DNA of 64,000 bases from Myroides sp. N17-2 (GTDB lineage Bacteria > Bacteroidota > Bacteroidia > Flavobacteriales > Flavobacteriaceae), in NCBI RefSeq assembly GCF_002286775.1, contig NZ_NSGJ01000012.1, positions 59,498 through 123,497 on the forward strand, given 5' to 3'. The notes under the pieces are model-generated. The model did no database searches, had not been told where the DNA came from, and saw only the letters and a program-made list of their open reading frames with translations. The translations under genes and the position numbers were made by a program. Shown piece after piece: positions 27,687 to 35,849 of the stretch (within the stretch, counting starts at the first letter, position 1; each line of letters opens with the position of its first letter).

Positions 27687-28294
27687 AAACACTATCTACT
27701 GACCAAATAAAACAAATAGAAGACTTTCTAATCTCTCAATATAACATCAAGTATCAAGACACACGTGATGAAATACTTGATCATATCGCCTGTGAAATGG
27801 AGGAGTTAATGAATGAGAGGGCTGAGTATGAGACTGCTTTTAAAAAGACGTTTAATAAATGGCATAATGAACTACGCCCTCATCTATGGATTAGATATAA
27901 TAATATTCCTAGATTCTTAGCTAAACAGTGGTTTTGGAAAGATAGTTTAAGTTTCTTTATCTTAATTTCATTAGGCTTTAGTACTCCATACTTACTTAAG
28001 TATACTATATCAGAATATAACCTTGCTAATGCTCTTGCCTCTACTTTTAGTCTATTGGGGGTACTTTTAGGAGGTTTCGTTTATCTAAGTAATTATAAAA
28101 ACAAAGGTTACAGAATTAATCTCCTAAAAAGAGAGTCTCTATCGTATGGAGGAATATGCTTATTTTACTATATCCTGTTTTTAAGTGGTGATGTTACTTA
28201 TAAGTTATTAGGACTCCCATTAGTAGCGACATTAATACAAATATACTATTTCATAGAGACTCTTAAAACACAACGTAATACATCTAGAGTATGA
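27683..28294 (+). CDS. HAAS-like membrane protein, paralog 4
   Basis: A 203-residue family member with the same N-terminal helical domain (YNIKYQDTRDEILDHIACE, EELMNERAEYETAF, KWH) and about four membrane segments of unrelated sequence. It overlaps both neighbours by 4 bp (ATGA junctions). See the cluster entry in the findings. Confidence 0.7.
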   Translation: MKTLSTDQIKQIEDFLISQYNIKYQDTRDEILDHIACEMEELMNERAEYETAFKKTFNKWHNELRPHLWIRYNNIPRFLAKQWFWKDSLSFFILISLGFSTPYLLKYTISEYNLANALASTFSLLGVLLGGFVYLSNYKNKGYRINLLKRESLSYGGICLFYYILFLSGDVTYKLLGLPLVATLIQIYYFIETLKTQRNTSRV

Positions 28295-28980
28295 CAACAC
28301 TAACCACTGAACAGATACAAGCACTACACTCTTTCGTCAGAAAGCACTATGTGGAGTATTATGACATCGAAGTAGAACTAGTCGATCACTTAGCCAATGG
28401 AATAGAGAGTCAGTGGGCTGAGGATAATACTGTTGACTTTGAGATAGCATTAGACAGAGAGTTTAAGAAGTTTGGTGTATACGGATTTAGTGATGTGGTG
28501 AATCACAAGGAGAAGTCCTTATATAATCATTATACCACACTAATCTTTAAAGAAGTACTTCACTTCCTTCATTGGCCTAAAATAATATTAACAGCAGGCT
28601 TATACTATGTACTATACCTGATGATTGATTATTTGTCATTAAGCTTTGATAGAAGAGATGTTGTTTCTACTATTATGTTAGTATCCATACTATTATCTTT
28701 AATTTATCTTATAATCGAAGTAATCAAGGTAAAAAGACTCAATAAGCTTTCTAGTAAGAAATGGTTAATGGATAGAGCGCGTTTATCTATTCTAAGCTTA
28801 CCTATAACTGGCTTCTATGTCTTTTACTACCTAATAAGTTTTATCTCTAAGTATTCTATTATACTAGCCACTGCTAGTATTCTGACAACAATCTTGTGGC
28901 TATATATTACCCATTTCGTGATATCACCTCAACTAAAAATAGAGAAAGAAAGTATTAAAAGTAAACTATTAACAATCTAA
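28291..28980 (+). CDS. HAAS-like membrane protein, paralog 5
   Basis: At 229 residues this is the most diverged copy. It retains LTTEQIQALHSFVRKHYVEY and the block VELVDHLANGIES, i.e. the same Asp-His centre of the shared domain, but not the RNIKY/KWH details. Five hydrophobic segments follow. It ends the operon; a weak hairpin (CCATAcaagTATGG, 29067-29080) with T-rich sequence after it may be the terminator. Confidence 0.65.
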   Translation: MTTLTTEQIQALHSFVRKHYVEYYDIEVELVDHLANGIESQWAEDNTVDFEIALDREFKKFGVYGFSDVVNHKEKSLYNHYTTLIFKEVLHFLHWPKIILTAGLYYVLYLMIDYLSLSFDRRDVVSTIMLVSILLSLIYLIIEVIKVKRLNKLSSKKWLMDRARLSILSLPITGFYVFYYLISFISKYSIILATASILTTILWLYITHFVISPQLKIEKESIKSKLLTI

Positions 28981-29099
28981 TCATTACTTTACTCATGATA
29001 GCATTTATAACTAAACTCGTAGTGCATCTATTGGACTTACTTCTGCACTGGATATAACCATATCCCCCATACAAGTATGGTAGTTTTACAGAAAAAAAC

Positions 29100-29107
29100 T
29101 ACTTTTG
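29100..29107 (+). promoter_or_regulatory. -7 promoter element of rlmH
   Basis: TACTTTTG matches TAnnTTTG and lies 19 nt before the rlmH ATG. Confidence 0.55.
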
Positions 29108-29126
29108 CAAAAAATAAATCAGACAG

Positions 29127-29600
29127 ATGAATATCAAATTACTTGCAATCGGTAAAACAGACAGTAAACCTCTAATAACATTAATGGATGAGTATATGAA
29201 ACGCTTGTCTTTTTATGTGAAGTTTGACTTAGAAGTTATTCCCGATATCAAGAATGCAAAGAATATGTCTGAAGAGCAACAGAAACTAAAAGAGGGTGAA
29301 CTAATCTTGTCTAAAATAGGTCCTACTGACCAATTAATCTTACTAGACGACAAGGGGAAAGAGTTCACTAGTATAGGCTTTGCAGATGAGTTACAAAAGA
29401 AGATGAACTCAGGTATCAAGACCTTGGTATTCGTTATCGGGGGACCTTATGGCTTCTCAGATGACGTATACAAAAATGCAAAAGGGAAAATATCATTATC
29501 TAGAATGACATTCTCCCATCAGATGATTCGTTTATTTATTATAGAGCAAATCTATAGAGGATTTACTATCCTACGCAATGAGCCTTATCACCACGAATAG
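29127..29600 (+). CDS. rlmH: 23S rRNA pseudouridine-1915 N3-methyltransferase
   Basis: A 157-residue SPOUT methyltransferase that methylates pseudouridine 1915 in helix 69 of 23S rRNA. It begins MNIKLLAIGKTDSKPL, contains LILLDDKGKEFTS and the SAM-binding FVIGGPYGFSDDVY, then the conserved SLSRMTFSHQMIRLFIIEQIYR and ends NEPYHHE. Length and ends match the family exactly. It has its own promoter. Confidence 0.97.
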   Translation: MNIKLLAIGKTDSKPLITLMDEYMKRLSFYVKFDLEVIPDIKNAKNMSEEQQKLKEGELILSKIGPTDQLILLDDKGKEFTSIGFADELQKKMNSGIKTLVFVIGGPYGFSDDVYKNAKGKISLSRMTFSHQMIRLFIIEQIYRGFTILRNEPYHHE

Positions 29601-29712
29601 ATTTTTGGTTAACAGTTTACGGTGAACGGTTGACAGTTGGTAGAGACGATTACTTTACGTGTCACAGAATCACGAAACAACGACTTAACGACATCACAAA
29701 AAAACAACGTCA

Positions 29713-30321
29713 CTAATAAATCAAGTCTGTCTTTAAGAACTTATCTGCTACTTCTTTTTCGATTAAGAAGATACGAGTTTGTAGATAAGTTTCGTATGTA
29801 AGGTCTTTATTCACTCCTAACTGTAGACTATCCTTATCCTTTATTGCTTCTAATAAGTGGTCTTTTGTTACAGCCTTTCCTTCTACTAAGAAGTTATTAG
29901 CATCTTTAAGATATACTACTTTATCTTGTGTAGTTGGCCCTACGAATCCGTAGTCAAAACCTTTAATAGGGAATAGAGACAAGTGTTTATGTAAGGTATC
30001 AGCATAGCTAAGATATACCCCCTTCTCATCTCTGTGCATATTATCCTCAGCGTATTTGTGATCTTTGATACGCTTAATCTCTTGTAATACTTCTTTTACA
30101 TTAAGATCACGTTGTATAGATACGATATAATTCGTACCCGCTATTCTATTTGCTTCATTGATGTTTATAGCCTTCCCATCTTCTCCTGTTTCAAAGTAAA
30201 TAGGTGAATGATCATCCACTCCTTCTTCCACAATAAAAGCTGCACGACTTAACTGCATCTCTTTTTTATTACAACTTGCTAATAACAGGATAGCAGGAAT
30301 TAATAATAATACTTTTTTCAT
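29713..30321 (-). CDS. Lipoprotein of unknown function
   Basis: A 202-residue lipoprotein: MKKVLLLIPAILLLASC, lipobox Cys about residue 17. The rest is soluble, without recognised domain; Lys/Asp-rich, helical in the second half. It overlaps the end of folP by 4 bp (ATGA), so it is translated from the folP message. The pairing with folP is positional; no functional link to folate is visible. Confidence 0.65.
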   Translation of the reverse strand: MKKVLLLIPAILLLASCNKKEMQLSRAAFIVEEGVDDHSPIYFETGEDGKAININEANRIAGTNYIVSIQRDLNVKEVLQEIKRIKDHKYAEDNMHRDEKGVYLSYADTLHKHLSLFPIKGFDYGFVGPTTQDKVVYLKDANNFLVEGKAVTKDHLLEAIKDKDSLQLGVNKDLTYETYLQTRIFLIEKEVADKFLKTDLIY

Positions 30322-31142
30322 ATACTCAATTGTTTTACTATTTCTCTTGTTTGTACTGCCTCTTTCACATCGTGAACTCTTAGGATATGTGCTCCTTTAG
30401 TTAGAGCGACAGTATTTAATACTGTTGTTCCATTCAATGCTTCTTGAGGTGTAATGTCAAATAACTTATATATCATCGACTTTCTAGATATACCTACTAA
30501 AATAGGCAATTCAAAAGAAGATAACAACTCCATTTTTCCCATTAGTTCATAATTCTGTTCTAAGGTCTTCGCAAACCCAAAGCCTGGATCTAATATTAGG
30601 TCATTTATCTTGTACTCTCTAGCTTTTGCTATTCGCTCTGAGAAGTACACATTCACTTCTTTCACTAAGTCAGTATAGTCAGTCATCGATTGCATTGTCT
30701 GAGGATTTCCTCTCATATGCATCATAATATAAGGCACCTGAAGTTCTCCGATAGTTGGCAACATCTGTTCGTCTAGATGTCCTGCTGCGATATCATTAAT
30801 AATCGATGCACCCGCCTCTACTGTGGCACGAGCTACACCTGCCCTAAAAGTATCTATGGATAAATGCCTCTTAGGAAACTCTTTTTGTAGTAACTCAATG
30901 ATAGGCACGATACGCTCTATCTCTTCCTGCTCAGTCACGTACTCTGCACTGGGCTTACTAGAGTAAGCCCCTACATCTATAAAGTCTGCCCCATCTTTTA
31001 TCATTTGCTCTGCGTGGCCTAAAAAAGCACTATCTGTCTTATACTGTCCGCCATCAAAAAAAGAATTAGGTGTTATATTCAGTATTCCCATTATTTTAGG
31101 TGTACTCAAATCAATTAATTCTCCCTTACAATTTATTGTCAT
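30318..31142 (-). CDS. folP: Dihydropteroate synthase
   Basis: A 274-residue (beta/alpha)8 enzyme joining p-aminobenzoate to the pterin pyrophosphate, the sulfonamide target. Motifs in order: IMGILNITPNSFFDGG, DVGAYSSKPSAE, LSIDTFRA, IINDIAAG, MMHMRGNPQTMQ, LDPGFGFAKT, VGISRKSMI and HILRVHDV. A longer frame starts with TTG at 31151; I prefer the ATG at 31142 (MTINCKGEL). Divergent from the DUF1599 gene through a symmetrical promoter region, and overlapping the downstream lipoprotein by 4 bp. Confidence 0.96.
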   Translation of the reverse strand: MTINCKGELIDLSTPKIMGILNITPNSFFDGGQYKTDSAFLGHAEQMIKDGADFIDVGAYSSKPSAEYVTEQEEIERIVPIIELLQKEFPKRHLSIDTFRAGVARATVEAGASIINDIAAGHLDEQMLPTIGELQVPYIMMHMRGNPQTMQSMTDYTDLVKEVNVYFSERIAKAREYKINDLILDPGFGFAKTLEQNYELMGKMELLSSFELPILVGISRKSMIYKLFDITPQEALNGTTVLNTVALTKGAHILRVHDVKEAVQTREIVKQLSI

Positions 31143-31191
31143 TGTGTGCAATGCGTTACTTTTTTACGTAGTTTTATACTATTAATTACAT

Positions 31192-31240
31192 CAAAAATAC
31201 TTCAACCCCTTTCAAAGGGTTAGTATTATTAGTATTTTTG
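31192..31240. promoter_or_regulatory. Symmetrical divergent promoter
   Basis: The folP side has TATTTTTG (minus strand, 31199-31192) and the DUF1599 side TATTTTTG (plus strand, 31233-31240); both match TAnnTTTG. The segments between form an inner inverted repeat (AACCCCTTT / AAAGGGTT, about 31204-31221) and outer arms CAAAAATACT / AGTATTTTTG. The near-perfect symmetry makes the two -7 boxes back to back. Confidence 0.6.
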
Positions 31241-31267
31241 AGAAATTATTACACAAATATAAACTAA

Positions 31268-31813
31268 ATGAATACGACTTCTACTCAATTCGACCAAGTA
31301 ATTGCGATATGCAGAGATTTATATACTAAGAAAATGAAAGACTACGGATGTGCTTGGCGCATACTGAGATTACCTTCATTGACTGACCAAATATTTATTA
31401 AAGCACAACGCCTAAGAAGTATTCAAGAAAACGAAGTACGCAAAGTAGATGAAGGTGAAATACCTGAATTTATCGGTATCGTAAACTACTGTATTATGGC
31501 GCTTATCAACCTAGAAATAGGAGTAGCTAGTCAACCTGATTTATCTGCTGAAGATGCTACTGCTCTTTATGACAAAAAAGTAGCTGAAACGAAACAACTG
31601 ATGGAAGATAAGAATCACGACTACGGTGAGGCTTGGCGTGATATGCGTGTAAGTTCTTTAACCGATTTGATCTTACAGAAACTACTTCGCGTTAAACAAA
31701 TAGAAAATAACCAAGGCAAAACTATCGTATCTGAAGGAATAGCAGCTAACTACCAAGATATGCTGAACTATTCTGTATTCGCATTGATACACTTAGACTT
31801 GCCTAACCAATAA
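31268..31813 (+). CDS. DUF1599 protein
   Basis: A 181-residue soluble protein made of two similar halves. The first has DYGCAWRILRLPSLTDQIFIKAQRL (about 25-50) and the second DYGEAWRDMRVSSLTDLILQKLLRV (about 120-145). This is the DUF1599 (nucleotide-modification-associated) pattern, common in Bacteroidetes next to folP. Biochemical role unproven. It is followed by the MauE/DoxX-like gene 29 bp downstream on the same strand. Confidence 0.88.
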   Translation: MNTTSTQFDQVIAICRDLYTKKMKDYGCAWRILRLPSLTDQIFIKAQRLRSIQENEVRKVDEGEIPEFIGIVNYCIMALINLEIGVASQPDLSAEDATALYDKKVAETKQLMEDKNHDYGEAWRDMRVSSLTDLILQKLLRVKQIENNQGKTIVSEGIAANYQDMLNYSVFALIHLDLPNQ

Positions 31814-31842
31814 AACCACCATACTAACACAATCAAATTATT

Positions 31843-32943
31843 ATGAAAATAATAGCTCAATTATCTAGAATCTTTGTAGGAGTATTATTTATCCTATCTG
31901 GTTTAGTCAAACTAAATGACCCGATGGGGTTCTCTTATAAGCTAGAAGAGTATTTCTCAGAAGCAGTTCTTAATCTTCCTTTCTTTGCACCGTATGCAGT
32001 AAGTTTAGCTGTGATATTAGTCATTGCTGAAGTTATTCTAGGGGTAGCATTGTTACTTGGATATATGAGAAAGTTGACATTGGGACTGTTATTCTTAATG
32101 ATTGTGTTCTTTACATTCCTTACCTTCTACTCTGCTTACTTTAATAAAGTGACAGACTGTGGATGTTTTGGAGATGCAGTACCATTAACGCCTTGGGGTT
32201 CTTTTACGAAAGATATTGTACTTTTAATCTTGATTCTTATCATTATGAAGTATAATCAAGTGATTAAACCGATATTCTCGTCTAAAGTGAATGGTATTAT
32301 CTTATTAGCTTCTTTAGTACTATGTAGTTTTATGGGATACTGGGTACTAAATCACCTTCCTCTTAAAGACTTTAGAGTATATAAAATAGGTACTAATATT
32401 CCGAATGGAATGGATATACCTGAAGATGCAGCACGTGCTGTATATGATATCACATTCTACTATGATGTAAATGGAGAAGAACGCAAGTTCTCAGATAAAG
32501 AATTAACTAAACTTCCTGAAGGTGCTAAATACCTTAGAAGAGAAGAAAAACTCGTATCAGAAGGATACCAACCTCCGATACATGACTTAACAATGGATAA
32601 AGATGGTGAAGATCACTTATCAATGATGATGGGAGAGCCTAAGCTAGTAATGCTTATCTCGTATGACTTAAATAGAGCAGACGAAGCTGGTCTAGAAGCG
32701 ATGAGAGACTTTGCTAATAAAGCGATCGTGAAAGGATATGTAGTAGCAGGTATGACAGCATCAAGTCCTGATCTTATCCAACAAGTAATCAAAAAGCACA
32801 AACTACCTTTTGAATATTACACTTGTGATGGGACTACACTTAAGACTATCGAACGTGGTAACCCTAGTATCGTAGTGATAGAGAGTGGTGTCATCGTAGA
32901 TAAAAAACACTGGAACGACAGAGAATCTGTAAACTTAAAATAA
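31843..32943 (+). CDS. BT_3928-like membrane protein (DoxX/MauE type, thioredoxin-like tail)
   Basis: The first ~140 residues form a four-helix DoxX/MauE-like membrane domain with GLVKLNDPMGFSYKLEEYF and the YFNKVTDCGCFGDAVPLTPW block (Cys-Gly-Cys, redox-type site). A further membrane segment (around 150-170) leads into a soluble domain with a thioredoxin-like appearance but no CxxC. The 366-residue architecture matches the BT_3928 family. A role in moving electrons or helping disulfide chemistry is inferred; it is co-oriented with a TlpA-type lipoprotein two genes downstream. Confidence 0.8.
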   Translation: MKIIAQLSRIFVGVLFILSGLVKLNDPMGFSYKLEEYFSEAVLNLPFFAPYAVSLAVILVIAEVILGVALLLGYMRKLTLGLLFLMIVFFTFLTFYSAYFNKVTDCGCFGDAVPLTPWGSFTKDIVLLILILIIMKYNQVIKPIFSSKVNGIILLASLVLCSFMGYWVLNHLPLKDFRVYKIGTNIPNGMDIPEDAARAVYDITFYYDVNGEERKFSDKELTKLPEGAKYLRREEKLVSEGYQPPIHDLTMDKDGEDHLSMMMGEPKLVMLISYDLNRADEAGLEAMRDFANKAIVKGYVVAGMTASSPDLIQQVIKKHKLPFEYYTCDGTTLKTIERGNPSIVVIESGVIVDKKHWNDRESVNLK

Positions 32944-32955
32944 GAACAACTACCC

Positions 32956-34032
32956 TTGTTAAGTTACTTTTTAAAAAAACTATTATACGCTTTCTTCACT
33001 TTATTTGGTGTAGTTACGGTAGTGTTCTTTTTGTTTAACGTCCTGCCTGGCGATCCTGCTAGAATGATGCTTGACCAAAATGAGAATTCAGAACAACTAC
33101 TGGCTATCAAAAAGAAGTATGGCTTTGACCAACCAAAAGGAAGACAGTATCTCTTATATCTAAACGATTTATCTCCTCTCTCTGTACATAGTCAGACAGC
33201 AGGCGATTATAGCTATAACACAGAGAATAAATATACAGGTACAGTGTTATTTAGCATTAGCAACTATAATCTAATGCTAAAAACACCTTACCTAAGAGAA
33301 AGCTTTCAGAAGAGTGGTAAGAAAGTAAGTACTATACTTGCTGAGACCTTACCCAACACAATACTTCTAGCAACTTTAGCTATCTGTATAGCCCTATTCG
33401 TAGGGGTGTTTTTAGGGATTATATCAGCCTTGTTTAAGAACACTTGGCTTGATAAGACTATTGCTATTATCAGTACATTCGGGATGAGTATCCCTTCTTT
33501 TTTTAGTGCTATTCTATTTGCTTGGATATTCGGGTATATCTTACACAGTTATACAGGGCTATCGATGACAGGGAGTCTCTATGAAGTAGATGACTTCGGC
33601 GAAGGAAGACACTTAGTACTTAAGAATGCGATACTGCCATCTGTAGTACTCGGTATTAGACCGCTAGCTGTAGTAATCCAATTAATGAGAAATACGCTCT
33701 TAGAAGTCCTTAATCAAGATTATATACGCACTGCTAAGGCTAAAGGGTTGAGTACTCCACAGATTATCTATAAGCACGCGTTAAAGAACTCTTTAAATCC
33801 CGTAGTTACAGCCTTATCAGGCTGGTTCGCTTCTATGCTCGCAGGGGCAGTATTCGTAGAGTATATCTTCGGATGGAATGGATTGGGTAAAGAGATAGTT
33901 GATGCGTTAAATACGTTAGACTTACCTGTTATTATGGGAGCTGTACTTATTATCTCTTCTTCTTTCGTAATCATTACTATTTTAGTAGATTTGATATACG
34001 CTTATCTAGACCCTAGAATCAAGTTAAATTAA
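32956..34032 (+). CDS. ABC transporter permease, OppB/DppB type
   Basis: A 358-residue inner-membrane permease with six main hydrophobic segments. It begins LLSYFLKKLLYAFFTLFGVVTVVFFLFNVLPGDPAR in the usual family manner and carries the EAA-type loop DYIRTAKAKGLSTPQIIYKHALKNSLNP for contact with the ATPase. The start is a TTG; no ATG or GTG lies in reach. An insertion (about 75-110) is unusual versus OppB. The binding protein, second permease and ATPase are not adjacent, so the complex must draw partners from elsewhere. Confidence 0.85.
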   Translation: MLSYFLKKLLYAFFTLFGVVTVVFFLFNVLPGDPARMMLDQNENSEQLLAIKKKYGFDQPKGRQYLLYLNDLSPLSVHSQTAGDYSYNTENKYTGTVLFSISNYNLMLKTPYLRESFQKSGKKVSTILAETLPNTILLATLAICIALFVGVFLGIISALFKNTWLDKTIAIISTFGMSIPSFFSAILFAWIFGYILHSYTGLSMTGSLYEVDDFGEGRHLVLKNAILPSVVLGIRPLAVVIQLMRNTLLEVLNQDYIRTAKAKGLSTPQIIYKHALKNSLNPVVTALSGWFASMLAGAVFVEYIFGWNGLGKEIVDALNTLDLPVIMGAVLIISSSFVIITILVDLIYAYLDPRIKLN

Positions 34033-34056
34033 AACAATAAAACAGAAATATAACCT

Positions 34057-34638
34057 ATGAAAAAAATACTTATCGCCATCGCTCTTGTAGCTGTATCATT
34101 TGCTTCTTGTAAAGAAGAAACACAAAAAACAGAAGAAGTTACAACTACTCTAGCTGACGAAACTACTGCTACACCTGAGGTAGAGCAAGTAAAAGATACA
34201 ACTGCTTTCGCTCAAAGAGCTTTAGAACAAGAGTTCGCTGAATTAGATGGTAAAGCCATTACGTTACAACAAATCCTTGAGCAACAAAAAGGAAAAGCTA
34301 TTGTTATTGATGTTTGGGCTGCTTGGTGTCCTGACTGTATCAAAGCGGTACCTACAATGAAAGAAATCAAAAAAGAGTTTCCTAATGTAGTTTTCGTAAA
34401 CCTTTCTTTAGATAAAACAGAAGAAGCGTGGAAAGAAGCAATAGAGAAATACGGTATAGAAGGACTACAATACTACTCTAAAGAAGGAAAAGGAATGAAA
34501 GGTGACTTCGGTAAGTCATTAGACTTAAACTGGATCCCTCGTTATATCGTAGTTGATAAAGAAGGAAAGATAGCATACTATAATGCTACTGAAAAGAACT
34601 TCGACCAAATTAAAGACTTACTTAAAAAAATTCAATAA
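34057..34638 (+). CDS. TlpA-like thioredoxin-fold lipoprotein
   Basis: A 193-residue protein with a lipoprotein signal (MKKILIAIALVAVSFASC, Cys about 18), an acidic-Thr-rich linker, then a thioredoxin domain with WAAWCPDC and the cis-Pro segment NWIPRYIVVD. It should reduce or oxidise disulfides in the envelope. One base separates its stop from tpiA. Co-orientation with the BT_3928-like gene suggests a shared redox role. Confidence 0.85.
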   Translation: MKKILIAIALVAVSFASCKEETQKTEEVTTTLADETTATPEVEQVKDTTAFAQRALEQEFAELDGKAITLQQILEQQKGKAIVIDVWAAWCPDCIKAVPTMKEIKKEFPNVVFVNLSLDKTEEAWKEAIEKYGIEGLQYYSKEGKGMKGDFGKSLDLNWIPRYIVVDKEGKIAYYNATEKNFDQIKDLLKKIQ

Positions 34639-34639
34639 T

Positions 34640-35395
34640 ATGAGACATTCAATCGTTGCAGGTAACTGGAAGATGCATAAGACTTATGCAGAGACACACA
34701 CTCTATTAGACGAGTTAATCGAAAAATTACCTTCTGGAAAAGAAGTTGAAGTTATCGTAGCTCCAACTTTTGTGAACTTAGCTAGTGCTGTAGCTCATTT
34801 AGAAGGAACTAATGTACAAGTAGCAGCTCAGAATATGCACCAAGCGGAAGGCGGAGCTTTCACAGGTGAGATATCTGCTCAGATGCTTACGGCTATCGGA
34901 GTAGAGACTGTTATCATCGGACACTCTGAGAGAAGACATTTCTTTAACGAAACTGACGCTGTATTAGCTGATAAAGTAAATACTGCTTTACGTCATAATA
35001 TGCGCGTAATCTACTGTATCGGTGAAGAACTTAAAGATAGAGAGAACAAACAGTTCTTAAACGTTATCTTTAACCAACTAAGAGATGGTCTATTCCACCT
35101 TACGAAAGAACAGTGGAGTAATATTGTTATCGCGTACGAACCTGTATGGGCTATCGGAACAGGGATGACTGCTTCTCCTGAACAAGCACAAGAGATTCAC
35201 GCATTTATCCGTCAAGAAATTGACAGAAAATACGACAAGTCTGTAGCTGAGAATACTTCTATCCTATACGGAGGAAGTGTAAAACCTAGTAATGCACAAG
35301 AGATATTCTCTAAACCTGATGTAGACGGTGGTCTTATCGGTGGTGCCGCTCTAGTAGCTGATGACTTCATCGCTATCGTAAACGCTGCTAACTAA
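34640..35395 (+). CDS. tpiA: Triosephosphate isomerase
   Basis: The 251-residue glycolytic enzyme interconverts dihydroxyacetone phosphate and glyceraldehyde 3-phosphate. It begins RHSIVAGNWKMHKT (catalytic Lys), has IIGHSERRH (His) and VIAYEPVWAIGTG (Glu), and ends with the phosphate loop YGGSVKPSNAQE. The start is the ATG at 34640; a longer in-frame extension back to 34583 is inside the preceding gene and is rejected. A terminator follows. Confidence 0.97.
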   Translation: MRHSIVAGNWKMHKTYAETHTLLDELIEKLPSGKEVEVIVAPTFVNLASAVAHLEGTNVQVAAQNMHQAEGGAFTGEISAQMLTAIGVETVIIGHSERRHFFNETDAVLADKVNTALRHNMRVIYCIGEELKDRENKQFLNVIFNQLRDGLFHLTKEQWSNIVIAYEPVWAIGTGMTASPEQAQEIHAFIRQEIDRKYDKSVAENTSILYGGSVKPSNAQEIFSKPDVDGGLIGGAALVADDFIAIVNAAN

Positions 35396-35412
35396 TAGCA
35401 ATTATAATATAT

Positions 35413-35446
35413 CTAAAGGCTTTAAGTGATTACTTAAGGCCTTTTT
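35413..35446 (+). terminator. Rho-independent terminator
   Basis: AAGGCTTTAAGT pairs with ACTTAAGGCCTT (one G-U type mismatch) around GATT and is followed by TTTTTTT, after tpiA. Confidence 0.85.
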
Positions 35447-35495
35447 TTTATTTACAAAAAAACAACAAACATAACTGAATACCAAATAGTTATTA

Positions 35496-35526
35496 TTTGA
35501 AAGTAAACAAATTATTTATACATTTG
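35496..35526 (+). promoter_or_regulatory. Promoter of the 67-residue gene
   Basis: TTTG (35496-35499), 19 bp, TACATTTG (35519-35526): the same exact architecture as at padR. The box ends only 4 bp before the ATG, so the message may be leaderless. Confidence 0.7.
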
Positions 35527-35530
35527 CAAT

Positions 35531-35734
35531 ATGTTAGTTACAAGAAACGATATTACTTTTTTAAATAACTTATCAAAAGCAAATGACTTCATTGCAATAG
35601 ATACAATACCTGAGAACTTTATTACTGAGTTTCAATGGTATTTCTTTGGGAAGACTTTTGTAGAAAAAGATGGTGAGTTATTCGCATATCCACACGACAT
35701 AAAAGAGTGGGTAAGATATATGTATGCCAAGTAA
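35531..35734 (+). CDS. Small hypothetical protein
   Basis: A 67-residue soluble protein of unknown family; Phe/Tyr/Trp-rich. A strong promoter sits immediately upstream, so the gene is probably real. The first ATG is only 4 bp beyond the -7 box and no alternative ATG lies nearby. It stands alone between tpiA and the AraC-type gene. Confidence 0.5.
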   Translation: MLVTRNDITFLNNLSKANDFIAIDTIPENFITEFQWYFFGKTFVEKDGELFAYPHDIKEWVRYMYAK

Positions 35735-35819
35735 GCTAACAATTCAATCCACTAAATAGCCTCCCTCCTTCCTTATAGTACTTTTACAACTTATTTAAAC
35801 AGGTTCTAAATAATTATCA

Positions 35820-35827
35820 TACCTTTG
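35820..35827 (+). promoter_or_regulatory. -7 promoter element
   Basis: TACCTTTG is an exact TAnnTTTG match 22 nt before the AraC-type ATG at 35850. Confidence 0.5.
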
Positions 35828-35849
35828 TATTCTATTAAATGATATACAA

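Noticed and set aside
29601..29712. GGTTAACAGTTTACGGTGAACG stretch as part of a mobile element or tRNA
   Set aside because: No cloverleaf, no terminal repeats and no nearby transposase; it reads as low-complexity intergenic DNA.
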